Below, one piece after another: positions 46,600 to 57,417 of a stretch of DNA of 64,000 bases. The translations under genes were made by a program, and so were the position numbers. Source of the DNA: Lantana camara (taxonomy: Eukaryota; Streptophyta; Magnoliopsida; Lamiales; Verbenaceae); the NCBI GenBank assembly GCA_037501455.1, contig CM074858.1, forward strand, positions 80,822,501 through 80,886,500, given 5' to 3'. The first letter of the stretch is position 1. The number at the start of each line of letters is the position of its first letter. The notes under the pieces were generated by a model. That model was not told where the DNA came from. It searched no databases and was given only the letters and a program-made list of their open reading frames with translations.

Positions 46600-47579
46600 T
46601 GCTTCTGCAACTGAAAAACAGAGCAAGAACAGAGCATGCTCTCGGGAAGAAAGCAACAAAGCCTCAAAATCCATTTTTGGAACCCCAAATGCTATAACTT
46701 ATGGAAATATGATGCAAACCACTTCAATTAATGATAATATATCACTTAGACACATATAAACCATGAAATATCATCATGAATTCATGCTTTCAAGTTCATG
46801 ATCAATTTGATCATTCATGCCAAATCTACAATTATCCAAGCTAAAATTCATGCAATAATTCATGAAATAATCATTCAATCATGCTTTGCACAACACATAA
46901 CTCATATATCCTAAAATTCCTAAACCCTAGCATATACAAATATGATCAACTCATCCATTCAAGCTCACACCAACCTTGAAAATGGAAAGAAATGAAGAAA
47001 TGGATGATGATGATGATGAACCCTCAATTTCCTTGAAAGATTTCTTGAAACCTTGATGATTGATAGAAAAATTATCTTCTTCCCTTTTCTTCCTTGAAAT
47101 ACCGAGAGAGAGTGATGGAGTTGGGAAATATTTTGATGAAATGATCAAGGAAGCTTGAAGAAGCTTATACCGTTACATCCATTCTTGAAATGGGTGAAAA
47201 ATCCAATTTTGCCAATCAATCCTTTGGTTGTTTAAGTTATGCAATTAGGTATGCAACAATTTAAATATGCTCAATTGAGTCCCTAAAATTTTATGCAATT
47301 AAGTCCCTAGAATTATAGAAATTATTTAACTAGGGACAATTTGGTAATTCTATCACTCTCGGTAATGGTTTTCATGCAAGAAATATTTTCCGAGTCATGA
47401 AATAATGTTTTGAATGATATAAAATCATGTAATTGTTATAAATTATGTTTCATGAATTTTACAAAAATATGAATGCCACGTATGAATATTATGAAATTAA
47501 AAGAAATAAAATAAAACCTACGCTCAAAACACACACGTGGCGTGCTTACCTGTTCATCCGGAAACCGGGGCGTTACAAC

Positions 47580-47615
47580 TCTCCCCCCCCTTAGAAGAAT
47601 CTGGTCCCCAGATTC
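47580..47615 (-). promoter_or_regulatory. polypurine tract and 3' hairpin, intact Tekay
   Basis: AAGGGGGGGGAGAG (about 47580-47592, minus strand) abuts the LTR. GAATCTGG-GGA-CCAGATTC (47597-47615) folds between the pol stop and the tract. Confidence 0.85.
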
Positions 47616-47616
47616 T

Positions 47617-50600
47617 CTAGTCTTGCTCGAACAACTCCGGGTGGAACCGTTTCATTTTATCCTCTGTTTCCCAAGTAGCTTCCTCGGTTTTATCGCTTCT
47701 CCACAAAACCTTAACCATGGGAATTCTCCGGTTTCTCAACTCCTGAAATTTCCTATCCAAGATCTTAACCGGCCTCTGAACAAATGTCAAATTCGGTTCC
47801 AGTTCAACTTCTTCCACGGGGAGAATCGTAGTCTCATCGGGGTAATATTTCCTTAGTTGCGAAACATGAAACACATTGTGAATTCCCGTAAGACTCGGTG
47901 GTAGGTCCAGTCGATAGGCTACCTCGCCTATTCTTTCAAGAATCTCGAACGGACCTAAGTAGCGAGGATTATGCTTTCCTCCTTTCCCGATCCGGGTGAA
48001 ACCCTTCCTTGGTGACACCTTCAAGAATACCCGGTCACCCACTTCAAATTCCAGATCTCTTCGGCGCTTATCGGCATAGCTCTTCTGTCTATCCTGCGCG
48101 GCTTTCATCCGTTGTTGAATCATTTGAACCTTTTCAATCATAGCCTGAACGACTTTGGAAGGCCTTTCGAATCTTTTACCTCTCTTTACCCCTTCCTGTT
48201 TCGACCATTTCCATTCCTCCAAGTCGAAGAACAACGGAGACCGGCACTTTCTTCCATAGAGTAACTCGTAAGGAGCCATCCCGATCGAAGCCTGAAAGCT
48301 GTTATTATAAGCAAACTCGATCAAGGGAAGCTGTTCGGACCACGAGTTCTGAAAATCCATCGCGCATGCCCGAAGAAGATCTTCCAAATACCTGATTAAT
48401 CTTTCAGTCTGGCCGTCTGTTTGAGGGTGAAATGCGGTACTGAACTTAAGCTTCGTTCCCAAGACAGCCTGTAACTCCTGCCACAACTTAGAAGTGAATC
48501 TCGGGTCTCGATCTGAAACTATGCTCACCGGAATACCATGAAGTCGAATAATCTCTCTGTTATAGATCTCGGCCAACTTCGGGATCTTATAGGACATCCG
48601 GACCGGTAGAAAGTGTGCAGACTTTGTAAATCTATCCACGATCACCCAAATTCCATCAAACCCGCCTTTAACCTTCGGTAATCCGGAAACAAAGTCCATC
48701 GTTACTTGTTCCCACTTCCACTCGGGAATAGGTAACGGCTGTAGAAGTCCCGCGGGTTTTTGGTGCTCAGCTTTCACTTTCTGACAAGTCAAGCAATGTT
48801 TCACGTACTCTGCCACGTCTCTCTTCAACCCGTTCCACCAATAAAATTGCTTCAAATCCTTATACATTTTATTTCCTCCTGGGTGGATCGAGTAGGCTGA
48901 CTTGTGAGCTTCTTCGAGTAGGACCCGTCTCAACTCTTCAGGTACCACTACTCTGTTTTTAAACCGAAGCAACCCGGTCTCATCGAACCCAAACGGACTC
49001 TCCGGGTCATCCTTAGCTTTACTTACAAGTTTCTGCACTTCCGGATCCCTATTCTGAGCCTCAAATAACTGATTCTTCAATTCCGGCTGAATTGTGATAT
49101 TAGAAACCCGAGCCTTTAACACAATCGGGGCAACTTCCTCACTTTCCTTTATTTCTAAACTCGACACACTCGCCTTCCTGCTAAGCGCATCGGCGACCAC
49201 ATTGGCTTTCCCGGGATGGTATTTAATTGTACAGTCATAATCTTCCAACTTTTCCATCCAACGCCGTTGCCTCATATTCAAATCCTTCTGTGTGAATAAA
49301 TACTGGAGGCTCTTGTGGTCGGTAAAAATCTCAAAGGAAGTCCCGTAAAGATAATGTCTCCATTTCCCGAGCGCAAAGATCACGGCTGCAAGCTCTAAGT
49401 CGTGTGTTGGATAATTCCTTTCATATTCCTTTAGCTTCCGGGAAGCATAAGCGATCACTTTTCCTTTCTGAGTCAAAACACAACCTAAGCCTTCTTTAGA
49501 AGCATCCGTATACACTGCATACTCCTCTGAACCCTCGGGAAGCGTTAACACCGGAGCTGAGACTAACTTTTCCTTCAGAAAGTTGAAACTTTGATCACAC
49601 TTATCGTCCCAGACAAACTTAACATCTTTCTTAGTTAATCGGGTTAACGGTGCCGCAATCTTGGAGAAGTCCTGAACGAATCTCCTGTAATAACCGGCCA
49701 ATCCTAAGAAGCTTCTAATCTCGGAGGCGTTCTTTGGTTTCTCCCACTTAAGCACGGCCTCAATTTTTGAAGGATCGACTTCCAACCCTTTTCCTGAAAT
49801 CACATGCCCCAAGAATGAAACCCGATCGATCCAAAACTCACACTTGCTGAACTTAGCAAACAACTGATGCTCTTTTAGTGTCTGAAGAACGAGCCTGAGA
49901 TGTCTCGCATGCTCCTCGGCTGATTTCGAGAAAACCAGAATATCATCGATAAATATTACCACGAACTTGTCGAGAAAAGGCCTGAATATCCGGTGCATCA
50001 TATCCATAAAAGCTGCAGGGGCATTAGTCAATCCAAACGGCATAACCACGAACTCGTAATGCCCGTACCGAGTATTGAATCCTGTCTTTGGAACGTCCTC
50101 TGCTCGGATTCGCAGCTGATAGTATCCTTGTCTTAAGTCCAATTTCGAATACACCTTGGAACCCTGGAGTATATCGAATAACTCCTCGATATGTGGAAGG
50201 GGATACTTGTTCTTGATAGTCATCCTGTTCAATTCCCTGTAATCGATGCACATTCTTAGAGTCCCGTCCTTTTTCTTTACAAACAACACCGGTGCTCCCC
50301 ACGGCGAAGAACTTGGCCGAATGTACCCAACTTCCAATAAAGCCTCAAGCTGAACTTTTAGTTCCTTTAATTCGGCTGGAGCCATCCGGTAAGGAGTCTT
50401 AGAATACGGCTCAGCATTTGGGAAAAGATCGATCACAAATTCAATCTCCCGCTCAGGAGGCAAAGAATCCAGCTTCTCTGGAAATACCTCGGGGAATTCC
50501 TTCACCACTTCTGTATCCTCTAACTTCACCTGATCCTTTGGCTTGTTCAGAATATAAGCAATGAAACCTGTAGCCCCGTCCCTGACTAACTTCTGAGCCT

Positions 50601-52143
50601 CTGAAAACGAAAGTAGCGGTACGGTCTTTGAAGTACAGCCCGTAACAACCTCTGAGCCCAACTGAACCTTCTTAGCCCGGCAATCTACGGTAGCACAATG
50701 CCCGTATAACCACTCCATTCCCAAAATAGCCCCGTATCTTTCCATTGGCATCACAATAAAATCTGTCAGAAACTCCCGGCCTTCAATCACAACTGGAACA
50801 TCCCTGTAAACCTGATCCGTCTCTCGCCTACTACCGAAAGGAGTACTAACTATATAGCGCACAGAAGTACACATAGCAGGCAAAGACAAGGTAATAGCAA
50901 TAGAATGCGCAAGAAAGGAGTGTGTAGCTCCTGGATCAAATAATGTATGGATGTTCGTGCCATGGATGCAAATAATACCTTCAACTACTGCAGCGGGGTC
51001 AATATCAGCCTCCTGCTCCTCTCCCGCGAGTGCATACGCACGAGCTCTCACCAGTGGCCTCGGTCCTGCAGGTGGTGGATCCTGACGATCCGGACAACCA
51101 TCAACCAGATGCTCGTTACTCCCACAGATCAAACATAGGCCTAACCGACGCCTGCAGTTATCATAGGTGTGCGTAGGATGTCCACACCATGTACATCTCG
51201 GTCTCTGAGGTGGCTGGGGTGGTGCTGGAGCTCTCGGGCCTCTCAGTAACGGCCCTGCACCCTTCTGTGATGATCCTGCAGTCTTAAACTTCTTCCCAGA
51301 GTCCCTCTGTGCTGGAGGTGCAGAATAAACCATCGGCCTTTTTCCTGAACTCGAACCCTGGCCTGATCTCGAGCCTGAAGCCTGTCCAGTCCGCTGAGTA
51401 GCCCTCCTGGCACTATCAGAATCTTCAACTTTTAGGGCTTTTGCTGTAGCTTTCGCCCAGGTGCTGGTATTAGTAGCTTTCAGTGCATCCTGAATGTCCG
51501 GTCTCAACCCCTGAACGAACTGCATCGCCTTGTGAAAGTCATCGTTCGCTATGTTGGGTGCATAACGAGAAAGCCTCTCGAACTCGGCGATGTACTGGCC
51601 CACGGACCTGCCTCCCTGCTTTAGCTCAGTAAACTCCCTCAACCTGCGTGTACGGGAAGCTGGAGGAATATACTTGTTTTTGAACTCCCGTACAAAGACC
51701 TCCCAGGTAATCTCTGTCCCTGCTGCCTCCAGAACAATCTCTGTACTCTCCCACCAGGAGTAGGCCTCGCCCTGAATAAGCGTGAGGGTGCAACGAACCT
51801 TCTCCTGACTGTCACAAGGAATAAGCTGCCAAATCCTCTCAATCTCCTTCAACCACATCTCTGCCTGTATGTCGTCCCCCTTATAGAACTTCGGGGGACG
51901 CTGATTTTGGAATTCTCGCAAGATAGCAGAAATAGGATTCTCTGGAGGTGCTACCTGCGCTGGTGGTGGTGGAGGTACCCGTTCCTGTAATCTCTGATCA
52001 ATAAGCCCCACCACTGCATTCATAAAGTCCTGGGGCTGTGCCTGAGCAGGTGGAGGAGGGGGTGATCTCTCGCGGCGATGATGTCGGCGATGATGATGCC
52101 TGTGCCTCGAGGATCGGTCACTGGAACGTCTATCATGCTCCAT
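47617..52143 (-). CDS. Tekay gag-pol polyprotein (1508 aa, intact)
   Basis: Self-replication polyprotein of a chromovirus, cut by its own protease. Domains by residue: His/Arg/Pro-rich N-terminus (1-60); capsid (about 75-240; [20 protein letters not shown]); basic linker; CCHC knuckles [14 protein letters not shown] (about 317) and [14 protein letters not shown] (about 337); aspartic protease with DPGATHSF (about 403), where Pro replaces the usual Thr/Ser of the triad; RT (about 600-780; [13 protein letters not shown] at 731-734); RNase H (YTDAS, about 878); integrase zinc domain (HPGG to CLTC, about 1087-1121) and catalytic Asp 1150, Asp 1211, Glu 1247 (D-35-E); GPF region (about 1395); chromodomain-like tail [16 protein letters not shown] (about 1478-1493). 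No stop or frame shift. Chromodomains usually guide integration to heterochromatin. Start chosen at the first ATG after the leader. Confidence 0.97.
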   Translation of the reverse strand: MEHDRRSSDRSSRHRHHHRRHHRRERSPPPPPAQAQPQDFMNAVVGLIDQRLQERVPPPPPAQVAPPENPISAILREFQNQRPPKFYKGDDIQAEMWLKEIERIWQLIPCDSQEKVRCTLTLIQGEAYSWWESTEIVLEAAGTEITWEVFVREFKNKYIPPASRTRRLREFTELKQGGRSVGQYIAEFERLSRYAPNIANDDFHKAMQFVQGLRPDIQDALKATNTSTWAKATAKALKVEDSDSARRATQRTGQASGSRSGQGSSSGKRPMVYSAPPAQRDSGKKFKTAGSSQKGAGPLLRGPRAPAPPQPPQRPRCTWCGHPTHTYDNCRRRLGLCLICGSNEHLVDGCPDRQDPPPAGPRPLVRARAYALAGEEQEADIDPAAVVEGIICIHGTNIHTLFDPGATHSFLAHSIAITLSLPAMCTSVRYIVSTPFGSRRETDQVYRDVPVVIEGREFLTDFIVMPMERYGAILGMEWLYGHCATVDCRAKKVQLGSEVVTGCTSKTVPLLSFSEAQKLVRDGATGFIAYILNKPKDQVKLEDTEVVKEFPEVFPEKLDSLPPEREIEFVIDLFPNAEPYSKTPYRMAPAELKELKVQLEALLEVGYIRPSSSPWGAPVLFVKKKDGTLRMCIDYRELNRMTIKNKYPLPHIEELFDILQGSKVYSKLDLRQGYYQLRIRAEDVPKTGFNTRYGHYEFVVMPFGLTNAPAAFMDMMHRIFRPFLDKFVVIFIDDILVFSKSAEEHARHLRLVLQTLKEHQLFAKFSKCEFWIDRVSFLGHVISGKGLEVDPSKIEAVLKWEKPKNASEIRSFLGLAGYYRRFVQDFSKIAAPLTRLTKKDVKFVWDDKCDQSFNFLKEKLVSAPVLTLPEGSEEYAVYTDASKEGLGCVLTQKGKVIAYASRKLKEYERNYPTHDLELAAVIFALGKWRHYLYGTSFEIFTDHKSLQYLFTQKDLNMRQRRWMEKLEDYDCTIKYHPGKANVVADALSRKASVSSLEIKESEEVAPIVLKARVSNITIQPELKNQLFEAQNRDPEVQKLVSKAKDDPESPFGFDETGLLRFKNRVVVPEELRRVLLEEAHKSAYSIHPGGNKMYKDLKQFYWWNGLKRDVAEYVKHCLTCQKVKAEHQKPAGLLQPLPIPEWKWEQVTMDFVSGLPKVKGGFDGIWVIVDRFTKSAHFLPVRMSYKIPKLAEIYNREIIRLHGIPVSIVSDRDPRFTSKLWQELQAVLGTKLKFSTAFHPQTDGQTERLIRYLEDLLRACAMDFQNSWSEQLPLIEFAYNNSFQASIGMAPYELLYGRKCRSPLFFDLEEWKWSKQEGVKRGKRFERPSKVVQAMIEKVQMIQQRMKAAQDRQKSYADKRRRDLEFEVGDRVFLKVSPRKGFTRIGKGGKHNPRYLGPFEILERIGEVAYRLDLPPSLTGIHNVFHVSQLRKYYPDETTILPVEEVELEPNLTFVQRPVKILDRKFQELRNRRIPMVKVLWRSDKTEEATWETEDKMKRFHPELFEQD

Positions 52144-52362
52144 CCTGAAATTAGATCACTAAACATGCGTGGCTTGATCAATACATGCAAATGTGTGCAT
52201 AGAATTTCCATAATATCAAATAGCACATGTTCAAAGAAGATCAAGTAGCTCAATTAATGCAAAGAAATAGGTAATTCAGGTAAGTCAACCCAATGCAGAC
52301 TCCCAAATACCACATAATCCTATGCCGTGCGACCTAGACTGACTGAACACGACTCGAGAACC
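52144..52362 (-). other. short leader of intact Tekay
   Basis: About 220 bp between the ATG and the primer-site hairpin, far shorter than the 2-3-kb leaders of elements A and B. It shares the block GACCTAGACTGACT with them. Confidence 0.6.
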
Positions 52363-52390
52363 TCGGTTTTGCAACCGGGCTCTGATACCA
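52363..52390 (-). promoter_or_regulatory. primer site and adjoining hairpin, intact Tekay
   Basis: TGGTATCAGAGCCC (52377-52390) matches initiator-Met tRNA exactly and lies 8 bp from the LTR. The CGGTT/AACCG hairpin follows. Confidence 0.9.
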
Positions 52391-52398
52391 CCTGTAGA

Positions 52399-55103
52399 TG
52401 TAGCACCCTAGACCCCAAGGCGCCACATCCCCCGCACTGTAGCCTCGATCCACGTATGAAATGGACAGTTCATACATAAATCCAGACCACAGCGAACGGG
52501 TGACAACAAAACGACGCTCTAGGCGGGACACTCTCCCCAACATAAACAACAAACATGAATAGAAAAGCGGAAGCAGTAAAGTCATTCGTATATATAGATA
52601 GGTACCATATTTATGATATAGATACATATAGGTACCAATTTTCTATCAATACATTATCTTATATTCAATAATATACATCAATAGGTGTCCAAAAGCTGTC
52701 AATCGTGAACATAACATGATATCCGATCTAATAGGTACATGAAAGGTGCAACACTAGACCCGTGATAATGCAAGACTCGACCAACGCCCGCCTAGCACAA
52801 CCACGCTCAAAAGGTACCTGAAAAGTGAAGTATCAGTCTACCGAAGACTGAGTGAGGGGCAATAAATATATATAACATACATCACATGCAAATTGTAGCC
52901 TCGGGTGAAGACTTTAGCATAAAATAAAATAAATATATAATTCAATAAGTTTAATCTTTGCCCGAGATTACAACCAATCATTTTAACACTTTTATTTAAT
53001 CATGCTTGTCAATCTCATGAACATGTGGCCCCGGCGAGTAAGGGCAATCTCCAACCGAACTCCCAATCGTGAACAATACGTGAACATACTTGCTTGTTTG
53101 ATAAATACGTGATCATGCAATTCATTTAGTGCTCATATAGACAGTTTCATGCTTGAAATCATGCAATAACCCGAGGATAACCCGACATTCCGGATTAATC
53201 CCCAGTCTCCTTCTTCCTTCGGGTGATAGCGAGTTTGCAAGGCTCGACTATCCACGACATGGTGTGTGTAGAGGACATGACCCTCTAGACACGGAACTCC
53301 TTCCACCACTAATCTCCTAGTGGCTTCGGGGGTGATCCCAACAATGTGAGGATAATTCAGGAGTTACCCGTCAGCCCTTGCTTTCCCGGTTGGCTCAAGA
53401 ATTACCCTCGGGCCCACGTGCAATCATGTACTCGCCAACATGCTTGAAATCATTACAATCATGAATTGCTTACTTGAAATCATGATAATCAATACTTTCT
53501 TGCTTGGAAATGTTTATAAGTTTGAAAACGTTTATAATTATAATAGGTTTTGGCCGAAAACTAGCACATAGGGGTTGTAGGGTTCGTTTTACCAACACAA
53601 AACCTCACCTTTCTTGCAAAAATATAATAAAGAAGCGTTCTACGGAGCTTGCTCCCCGTCCACGCCCTCGTGACCTGTGCAAATACGGCGTACATTCATG
53701 AGACATGAACTAAAATGGCCAAAATATGACGAACGGCGAAAACGTGTCGAGACGACCATGAAAATGCAATGTGGTATGATAACTTTTGGTTTCACATCAT
53801 ATTAGTACATATTATAGCAATTCGGGGTCAAAGAAGTCGTTGGATCGAGGGGTCAAAATCGGAAATTTATTCAGTGAATTTTGTTCTGTCAGCCCCTTGG
53901 GAACGACCGTTCCAGGTTTCCTTTGAAAACTGGGAACGGTCGTTCCCGTTGCCGAGAAAACGCGGCAACGTTTTCCATTTTTAAAGCGCGCCTACGCTGG
54001 GAACGGCCCTTCCGGTTCCAAGGCCAAAGCGGGAACGGCCGTTCCCGTAGTCGGCCGCGCATATTTTGAAAAGGGATGGGAACGCCCGTTCCCACCAAGC
54101 CTTGAGGCTGGGAACGGTCGTTCCCTGCTTCTGCAACTGAAAAACAGAGCAAGAACAGAGCATGCTCTCGGGAAGAAAGCAACAAAGCCTCAAAATCCAT
54201 TTTTGGAACCCCAAATGCTATAACTTATGGAAATATGATGCAAACCACTTCAATTAATGATAATATATCACTTAGACACATATAAACCATGAAATATCAT
54301 CATGAATTCATGCTTTCAAGTTCATGATCAATTTGATCATTCATGCCAAATCTACAATTATCCAAGCTAAAATTCATGCAATAATTCATGAAATAATCAT
54401 TCAATCATGCTTTGCACAACACATAACTCATATATCCTAAAATTCCTAAACCCTAGCATATACAAATATGATCAACTCATCCATTCAAGCTCACACCAAC
54501 CTTGAAAATGGAAAGAAATGAAGAAATGGATGATGATGATGATGAACCCTCAATTTCCTTGAAAGATTTCTTGAAACCTTGATGATTGATAGAAAAATTA
54601 TCTTCTTCCCTTTTCTTCCTTGAAATACCGAGAGAGAGTGATGGAGTTGGGAAATATTTTGATGAAATGATCAAGGAAGCTTGAAGAAGCTTATACCGTT
54701 ACATCCATTCTTGAAATGGGTGAAAAATCCAATTTTGCCAATCAATCCTTTGGTTGTTTAAGTTATGCAATTAGGTATGCAACAATTTAAATATGCTCAA
54801 TTGAGTCCCTAAAATTTTATGCAATTAAGTCCCTAGAATTATAGAAATTATTTAACTAGGGACAATTTGGTAATTCTATCACTCTCGGTAATGGTTTTCA
54901 TGCAAGAAATATTTTCCGAGTCATGAAATAATGTTTTGAATGATATAAAATCATGTAATTGTTATAAATTATGTTTCATGAATTTTACAAAAATATGAAT
55001 GCCACGTATGAATATTATGAAATTAAAAGAAATAAAATAAAACCTACGCTCAAAACACACACGTGGCGTGCTTACCTGTTCATCCGGAAACCGGGGCGTT
55101 ACA
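52399..55103 (-). repeat. 5' LTR of intact Tekay element
   Basis: 2705 bp, nearly identical to 44873-47577. It holds the promoter of the genomic RNA. Its palindrome array (53899-54125) has one changed unit (GGGAACGACCGTTCC). Confidence 0.97.
53899..54125. promoter_or_regulatory. palindrome array, GGGAACGG type, intact Tekay 5' LTR
   Basis: Six units at the same offsets as in the left LTR. Confidence 0.92.
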
Positions 55104-55384
55104 GTAAAAGAATTAAAACACTTTTTAATGTGTGAGATAATAATTTTGAGATTCTAATTTATTGATTTTCAGGTTAAGTGTGAATTAAGACTCTCACAGA
55201 GAAAATCAAAAACTCAACTAAATGAATTAACATTCAATAAGCACTGAACCATTAATGGGCCTTGATTAATTCGTGCATGAAATATTTTAATACGGCTTAA
55301 AGCACAGCACTGGCACTCAATTTGCAAATTCGCGACTTGAGTGCGGGTTCGCATATTAAGATTAACGAATTATGATGACCCAAG

Positions 55385-55530
55385 TCTGACTCTGATCTAG
55401 CTAATAGGGGTTGGTCAAGTGCTTTGAGGGTTTATTTTCGAAGATAAAGACCTGGATTTAAATCCCTCTGGCCACTTGGGGGTGTGTGTTATAAAAAAAA
55501 AAAAAAAAAAAAAAATCTGACTCTGATCTA
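55385..55530 (+). mobile_element. SINE with poly-A tail and 15-bp TSD
   Basis: Body 55400-55515, flanked by TCTGACTCTGATCTA at 55385-55399 and 55516-55530. A-box-like GGTCAAGTGCTTTGAGGG and B-box-like GGATTTAAATCCC are about 35 bp apart, then an A tail. About 116 bp, tRNA-derived. Confidence 0.85.
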
Positions 55531-55716
55531 ATGTATTCATTAGTGTTGATCTTTTCAAAACTTTTGGTCCAAGGCACGGAGAGAACCATAAATTTTAAAT
55601 AATTGGGGTTGAAAATTAAAAATTAAAAATATAAATAAAATATAACTTAAAATATAAATATTTTTTTAATTAAAAAAGATAAATATTATTTTATTTGATG
55701 TATATAACCAAAAGAA

Positions 55717-55852
55717 GCATAACTTAAATTGATTAGTAGGTGGCTTAAGTGGTAAGCATCTACACCGGTGAATTCGTAAATCATGAATTCGAGTCTTATT
55801 GGGGGTAATTGGGGACAAATCATCGTTTAATCTCAATCTAGCATGACTTAAA
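55717..55852 (+). mobile_element. SINE, 13-bp imperfect TSD
   Basis: GTGGCTTAAGTGGTAAGC (A box) and GAATTCGAGTCTT (B box) about 35 bp apart. Flanks AGCATAACTTAAA (55717-55729) and AGCATGACTTAAA (55840-55852) differ at one base. It ends TCTCAATCT-like with no clear poly-A. Confidence 0.75.
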
Positions 55853-56168
55853 ATAAAATAACAGTAGTTAAATAACATAATATCATAAAAAAACAAAAAA
55901 GAAAAAAACTAATTAATGATTAACAAGTTAATCTTAAATTTTGAGAGAATAAAAAAGATTTAGTTGAGAAAAAAAAGACTCCTCCTTGTCGGGAGAGAGA
56001 ATAAAAAAGGATACAGTTAATTTGAAATTTTTTGGTATTTGAAAAATAAAAATAAAAAACTTTTATTAAAGAAAAAAAATAGAAATTAAATTTGGATTGA
56101 GAAAATGAGATGAAAATAAATTAATGAAAAATTTTAAATTAATCAAAAAGTATATCCTAATTATTATA

Positions 56169-56932
56169 AATGGTGAATCGGAAAAAAAATCAGTTTTCTC
56201 TCTCAAACTCTCTCAAAAGTTAAAACCCTAATCTACGTGATTCAAACTGATACAAACTCAAGACAAAGTAGTCAATTAAAGTTTCGATCCAGCGGTGGAG
56301 AATATTATCATAGCTCCACCGTCAAATTGACTCAATTCTATTCCGTTGTAAGCTTTTTGTTACGTCGAAGTCCACTCAGATCTGTTGCCACTCTCTCGAA
56401 TCTATTGCCATCTTTTCAATTTCGTCGTCACTCTTCCAGATCTACTGTTATCCTCCCAGATCTAGCGGGATTTTCTGGTACACAGACGATTTGCCTCACT
56501 ATTTTTTTCATTTAAGTTATGTTTTCTTTTGAGTCTTCCATATGTAAGTTTTATTTCTTCCGTATGGAAGTTTTATCTCTTTCTTATGGACGTTTATTTA
56601 GTTTCTTTAGGTTCAATTTTATGTTTTTCTGTATTTCTCTGATGAAATTTTTGGCCGAGTTATCTGTTGGAGGCTAAGATATCTGTTCTTCTCAATCCGG
56701 AGAAAAGGCGGCTGTGAAACATGGAAGGAACAAGATCAATTTCAAGGAGTTGAATCTTAGGGTTCGTTTTTCGTTTATTAGACGTGATGCTAATTTAATA
56801 GCTTACAATTTGTTGGAATTGCGGTTTCGCCCTGCATTAATTCTTCTTGTATTTTTATTATTATTCTTTATGATTTGTAATAATATTCCCCTTTGAGGGG
56901 CTTGGTTTTCAAAAAAAATACAAATGGTGAAT
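56169..56932 (+). mobile_element. LINE-derived non-autonomous element, copy 2, 11-bp TSD
   Basis: Body 56180-56921 (742 bp) ending in an A run, flanked by AAATGGTGAAT (56169-56179 and 56922-56932). Same family as 44042-44728: GATCCAGCGGTGGAGAA..., CCCAGATCTAGCGG, three CTTCCRTATGGAAG-like palindromes (about 56537-56592), and AATATTCCCCTTTGAGG before the tail. Near the 3' end FSFIRRDANLIAYNL resembles the RNase H end of LINE ORF2 (FSFVRRAGNSVAHSL), so the element kept a LINE tail for trans-mobilisation. Confidence 0.88.
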
Positions 56933-56981
56933 TGTAATTTGATGTAAGTAAGGGGACAAACCTATAAATTGAGGGGGCAAA

Positions 56982-56983
56982 GT

Positions 56984-57036
<53 letters not shown>

Positions 57037-57180
57037 AATCTCGAGGTAGTTGAAGACGCTTAATGCGGGGACCTCTCCCAACGTAGTTTCTTATATCCAC
57101 AAGGTTTGAACCCGAAACCTTACTTAAGTGAACTCAAACCCCTATCCACTTGAGCCAACTGACCGTTGGTAATAAATATA
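56982..57180 (-). mobile_element. SINE with (TA)n 3' tail
   Basis: Minus strand: GGCTCAAGTGGATAGGGG (A box, about 57140-57157) and GGGTTCAAACC (B box, about 57102-57112). It ends GAGATTAAAATATATA into a long TA run (56990-57033). GTAATAA-like sequence on both sides (56982 and 57169) may be the target duplication. Confidence 0.75.
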
Positions 57181-57417
57181 TTAATGTTTATCTCTGTGAA
57201 TTTGTTTATATATATATATATATATATATATTGGGGTGGCGGGAGATGGGGTTTGGACTAGGGAGGGGAGTTGTCAAACCTTTAAATCCTATTATAATAT
57301 ACTATTTGATACCTGTTTCTAAACGAAGTTGCATATATGGTGATTTTCTAAGAATGGGGTAGTTTTCAAGGCATATTGCAACTCTAGTGTACTTTCTCTG
57401 AGTATTACAAGTTTGGT

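Larger units (their letters stand above)
44873..47577 (-). repeat. 3' LTR of intact Tekay element
   Basis: TGTAACGCCCCGG at 47577 to GGGTGCTACA at 44873. Palindrome array 46373-46599; twin hairpins 45699-45766; donor AAG/GTGAGG with intron from 46082 to the acceptor CTTTTCAG at 45292 (791 bp); CTAGGCGGG/CCCGCCTAG inverted repeat near 44992 and 45264. Confidence 0.97.
44868..55108 (-). mobile_element. complete Tekay (Del) chromovirus, TSD GTAAA
   Basis: Element 44873-55103 (10,231 bp) with GTAAA at 44868-44872 and 55104-55108. Both LTRs are 2705 bp and differ at about four sites by eye (near 45695, 46345, 46381 and 46391 versus the right copy), so insertion is recent. The internal region has PPT, an intact 1508-codon gag-pol, a short leader and a perfect primer site. 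Gag, two CCHC knuckles, protease, RT, RNase H, integrase and chromodomain come in the gypsy/chromovirus order. It is the only copy here able to supply proteins. Confidence 0.97.

Noticed and set aside
56990..57033. TA run as a promoter or origin
   Set aside because: A plain microsatellite at a SINE tail; nothing else supports a regulatory role.
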